A stretch of DNA of 64,000 bases from Anaerolineaceae bacterium (GTDB lineage Bacteria > Chloroflexota > Anaerolineae > Anaerolineales > Anaerolineaceae). The notes beneath the pieces were generated by a model. It had not been told where the DNA came from. It searched no databases and saw nothing but the letters and a program-made list of their open reading frames with translations. This document shows positions 62,283 through 64,000 of this stretch, one piece after another. The stretch spans positions 277,657 through 341,656 of the forward strand of contig JAURZL010000019.1 in the NCBI GenBank assembly GCA_030653365.1, in the 5' to 3' direction. How positions within the stretch are numbered: position 1 is the first letter of the stretch; every line of letters begins with the position of its first letter. A program made the translations under genes and the position numbers.

Positions 62283-63371
62283 ATGTCCCAACCAATTCTT
62301 AATGTTAAGAATATTGTAATTTCCCGTAACCAGATCCCTGTTTTGGCGATGGAAGAATTTTGTGTAAATTCTGGTGAGTTATTAGCGATTATTGGTCCAA
62401 ATGGTGCTGGAAAAAGCTCGATGGTTTTAGCCCTCAGTGGACTTTTAGCCTGGCAGGAAGGTCAATTGTTTTTTCAGGATAAATTAATCAATCCAAAGGA
62501 TCTATTTTCATATCGACGTCAAATTGGTATGGTTTTACAAAATCCATTATTGTTGGACGATACCGTAGAAGGAAATATCAAAGTGGGATTAAGGTTTCGA
62601 GGTATTTCCAGTAAAGAAGCAAAACAAAAAGCAGCGCTCTGGATGGACCGATTGGGAATAACCCACCTGGCCAAACGAAAAGCGCGTCAATTGTCCGGAG
62701 GAGAGGGGCAACGTGTCAGCCTGGCAAGAGCCTTGGTTTTAAAACCAAAACTTCTGTTCTTGGATGAACCGTTTGGTGCATTGGATGCTCCAACCCGTGC
62801 TCGCCTGATTGAAGATTTTATCCACTTACAAAAACAAGAATCCATTTCGACTGTTTTTGTTACACATGATCAGGATGAAGCTTTATGGATGGGTGATCGG
62901 ATTACAGTCATTATGGATGGCAAACTGCGCCAGATTGGAAGACCAGATGAGATATTCAATACACCCATTGATGCTGATGTGGCTGGGTTTGTTGGGACTG
63001 AGACAATTATCCCAGGTAAAGTTCTGTCTATAAATGAAGGGTTAGCAAAAATTCAGGTGGATGGTTACACCCTTGAGGTGGTTGGTGATGTGCAGGCAGG
63101 GCAAAATGTATTCATTTGTGTTCGCCCTGAACATTTGACATTATGGCGGGATTCTTCAGTCGGACAATCCAGTGCACGGAATTTTATTAAGGGGACGATA
63201 AAACAAATTACACCTCAGGGAGTTCTCGACCGGATCGTTTTGGATTGTGGATTTCATTTAGTTGCGTTAATCACCAGATCATCCACTCGTGATATGAATC
63301 TCTCTGCTGGCATGTCTGTGGGAACCAGCTTTAAGTCTTCTTCCGCTCACCTGGTAGTACGCACAGGGTAG
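62283..63371 (+). CDS. tupC: Tungstate-type ABC transporter ATPase with TOBE domain
   Basis: A 362-residue ATPase: Walker A GPNGAGKSS, signature LSGGEGQRVSLARAL, Walker B LLFLDEPFGALDAPTR and switch His in VFVTHDQ. The C-terminal 100 residues are a TOBE-like domain (IKGTIKQITPQGVLDRIVLD) that may bind oxyanion and give feedback control. Completes TupABC, which would supply W or Mo cofactor enzymes. Confidence 0.92.
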   Translation: MSQPILNVKNIVISRNQIPVLAMEEFCVNSGELLAIIGPNGAGKSSMVLALSGLLAWQEGQLFFQDKLINPKDLFSYRRQIGMVLQNPLLLDDTVEGNIKVGLRFRGISSKEAKQKAALWMDRLGITHLAKRKARQLSGGEGQRVSLARALVLKPKLLFLDEPFGALDAPTRARLIEDFIHLQKQESISTVFVTHDQDEALWMGDRITVIMDGKLRQIGRPDEIFNTPIDADVAGFVGTETIIPGKVLSINEGLAKIQVDGYTLEVVGDVQAGQNVFICVRPEHLTLWRDSSVGQSSARNFIKGTIKQITPQGVLDRIVLDCGFHLVALITRSSTRDMNLSAGMSVGTSFKSSSAHLVVRTG

Positions 63372-63407
63372 TGAAGAATTTCAAAAAACCAATTTTCACC
63401 AATTTAC

Positions 63408-63435
63408 TTGACAGTATTTATGGCTGCGGTATAAT
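63408..63435 (+). promoter_or_regulatory. rRNA operon promoter P1
   Basis: TTGACA (63408-63413) and TATAAT (63430-63435), spaced by 16 bases, match the serS promoter in quality. It lies about 450 bases before 16S rRNA. Confidence 0.85.
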
Positions 63436-63567
63436 TCTGCCCGCTGCCAGAAACAAGGCAGACCGGAAATTCCGGGAAGATGATCTTTTATAAAGAAATA
63501 GCCTGAAAGAGCACAACGCGCAAGCCCCCAATTTTGCGCCAAATTGTCATGAATTTGTAAAAGTATC

Positions 63568-63596
63568 TTGACACAGAAAACAAGAGGGTTTACAAT
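63568..63596 (+). promoter_or_regulatory. rRNA operon promoter P2
   Basis: TTGACA (63568-63573) and TACAAT (63591-63596) with a 17-base spacer. Tandem promoters are usual for rRNA operons. Confidence 0.82.
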
Positions 63597-63681
63597 AATA
63601 CTCCCGATCTGTGAAAGGGTGATCTAGTCAACATCGACAGATCATTGAAAACTGAACAGTGGGTGAAGGAACCCCCCCAAT

Positions 63682-63748
63682 AACATCGCTGTTGATAGCC
63701 GATGTTGCCAACGTAATAAGTTGCGACAGCATCGGATTTTTTGTCGCA
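63682..63748 (+). promoter_or_regulatory. Attenuator-like hairpins in the rRNA leader
   Basis: CCGATGTTG (63699-63707) pairs with CAGCATCGG (63727-63735) and is followed by ATTTTTT, like an intrinsic terminator. AACATCG (63682-63688) can instead pair with CGATGTT (63700-63706), and TGCGACA (63722-63728) with TGTCGCA (63742-63748); both would break the terminator stem. Confidence 0.55.
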
Positions 63749-63884
63749 TATTGAGGGCAGACTTTCACGGCAGCACCTTAACAACTGAAGAGTGATAGGA
63801 AAGACGAAGAACCTGTTAATTTTAGAAACCGCGAGAAAAAAAATAAACCGAAGCACTCTGTAAGGAGTGATAAAAAAAGATATT

Positions 63885-64000
<116 letters not shown>

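Noticed and set aside
63590..63856. 88-codon minus-strand frame in the rRNA leader
   Set aside because: It lies between rRNA promoters and 16S rRNA, has no ribosome site and low-quality composition.

Overview
The window looks like a chromosomal segment of an anaerobic or facultative Chloroflexota bacterium of the Anaerolineae type. This is inferred from gene content and style: moderately AT-rich DNA, several 890-900-residue MalT/LuxR-type STAND regulators, KaiC/KaiB without KaiA, many CPBP proteases, DUF4386 and DUF6326 membrane proteins, a reg_prop hybrid kinase and TupABC. No database search was possible, so the taxonomy is inference.

Layout. (1) 1-9.1 kb is mostly core: a truncated GH16/lectin-like gene on the minus strand, a cupin plus GH1 beta-glucosidase pair, a serine T-box leader with serS, a DUF456 protein, a ferritin, and the minus-strand operon yacL-like / cysS / rlmB. 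(2) 9.4-11.95 kb: tRNA-Glu(CTC) whose 3' end, terminator and downstream flank are imperfectly repeated 2.36 kb further on. The repeats bracket a cassette with an XRE-DUF4870 regulator, a CPBP protease and a SnoaL-like remnant. (3) 11.98-20.1 kb: MalT-like regulator 1 followed by an eight-gene operon of oxidoreductases and small membrane proteins. (4) 20.1-24.6 kb: decayed DNA (tRNA-Ile-like and TetR remnants), then kaiC-kaiB-kaiB-histidine kinase. (5) 24.9-42.3 kb: MalT-like regulator 2 and four further promoter units rich in DUF4386, DUF6326, CPBP, MDR oxidoreductase, flavoprotein, alpha/beta hydrolase and lipoprotein genes. (6) 42.3-48 kb: TldD/PmbA pair, DUF3795, small membrane proteins, Eis-like acetyltransferase. 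(7) 48.2-53.0 kb, minus strand: regulator 3, a small conserved protein and an ABC-2 exporter. (8) 53.1-63.4 kb: a frameshifted DprA-like remnant, a second alpha/beta hydrolase, a 1356-residue hybrid sensor kinase, an RsbU-like phosphatase and a tungstate-type ABC transporter. (9) 63.4-64 kb: a two-promoter rRNA leader and the start of 16S rRNA.

The most interesting signal is a repeated promoter design. Five promoters (14681, 27572, 31034, 32601, 35821) share AACAACACTY, a 12-nt spacer (24 in the first, a duplicated 12-mer), AAGTGT, 24-25 nt, then a TATATT-like -10. A diverged sixth (minus strand, 50319-50261) keeps AAACAATACTC exactly 42 nt from TATATT. Three of the six lie directly after a MalT-like regulator gene, and none has a good -35 box. 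I infer that the regulators activate these promoters, making one regulon of membrane-remodelling, redox and efflux genes. A small uncharacterised protein family with an IKGHL...W..W core recurs as the first gene of three of these units, in one case broken by a frameshift.
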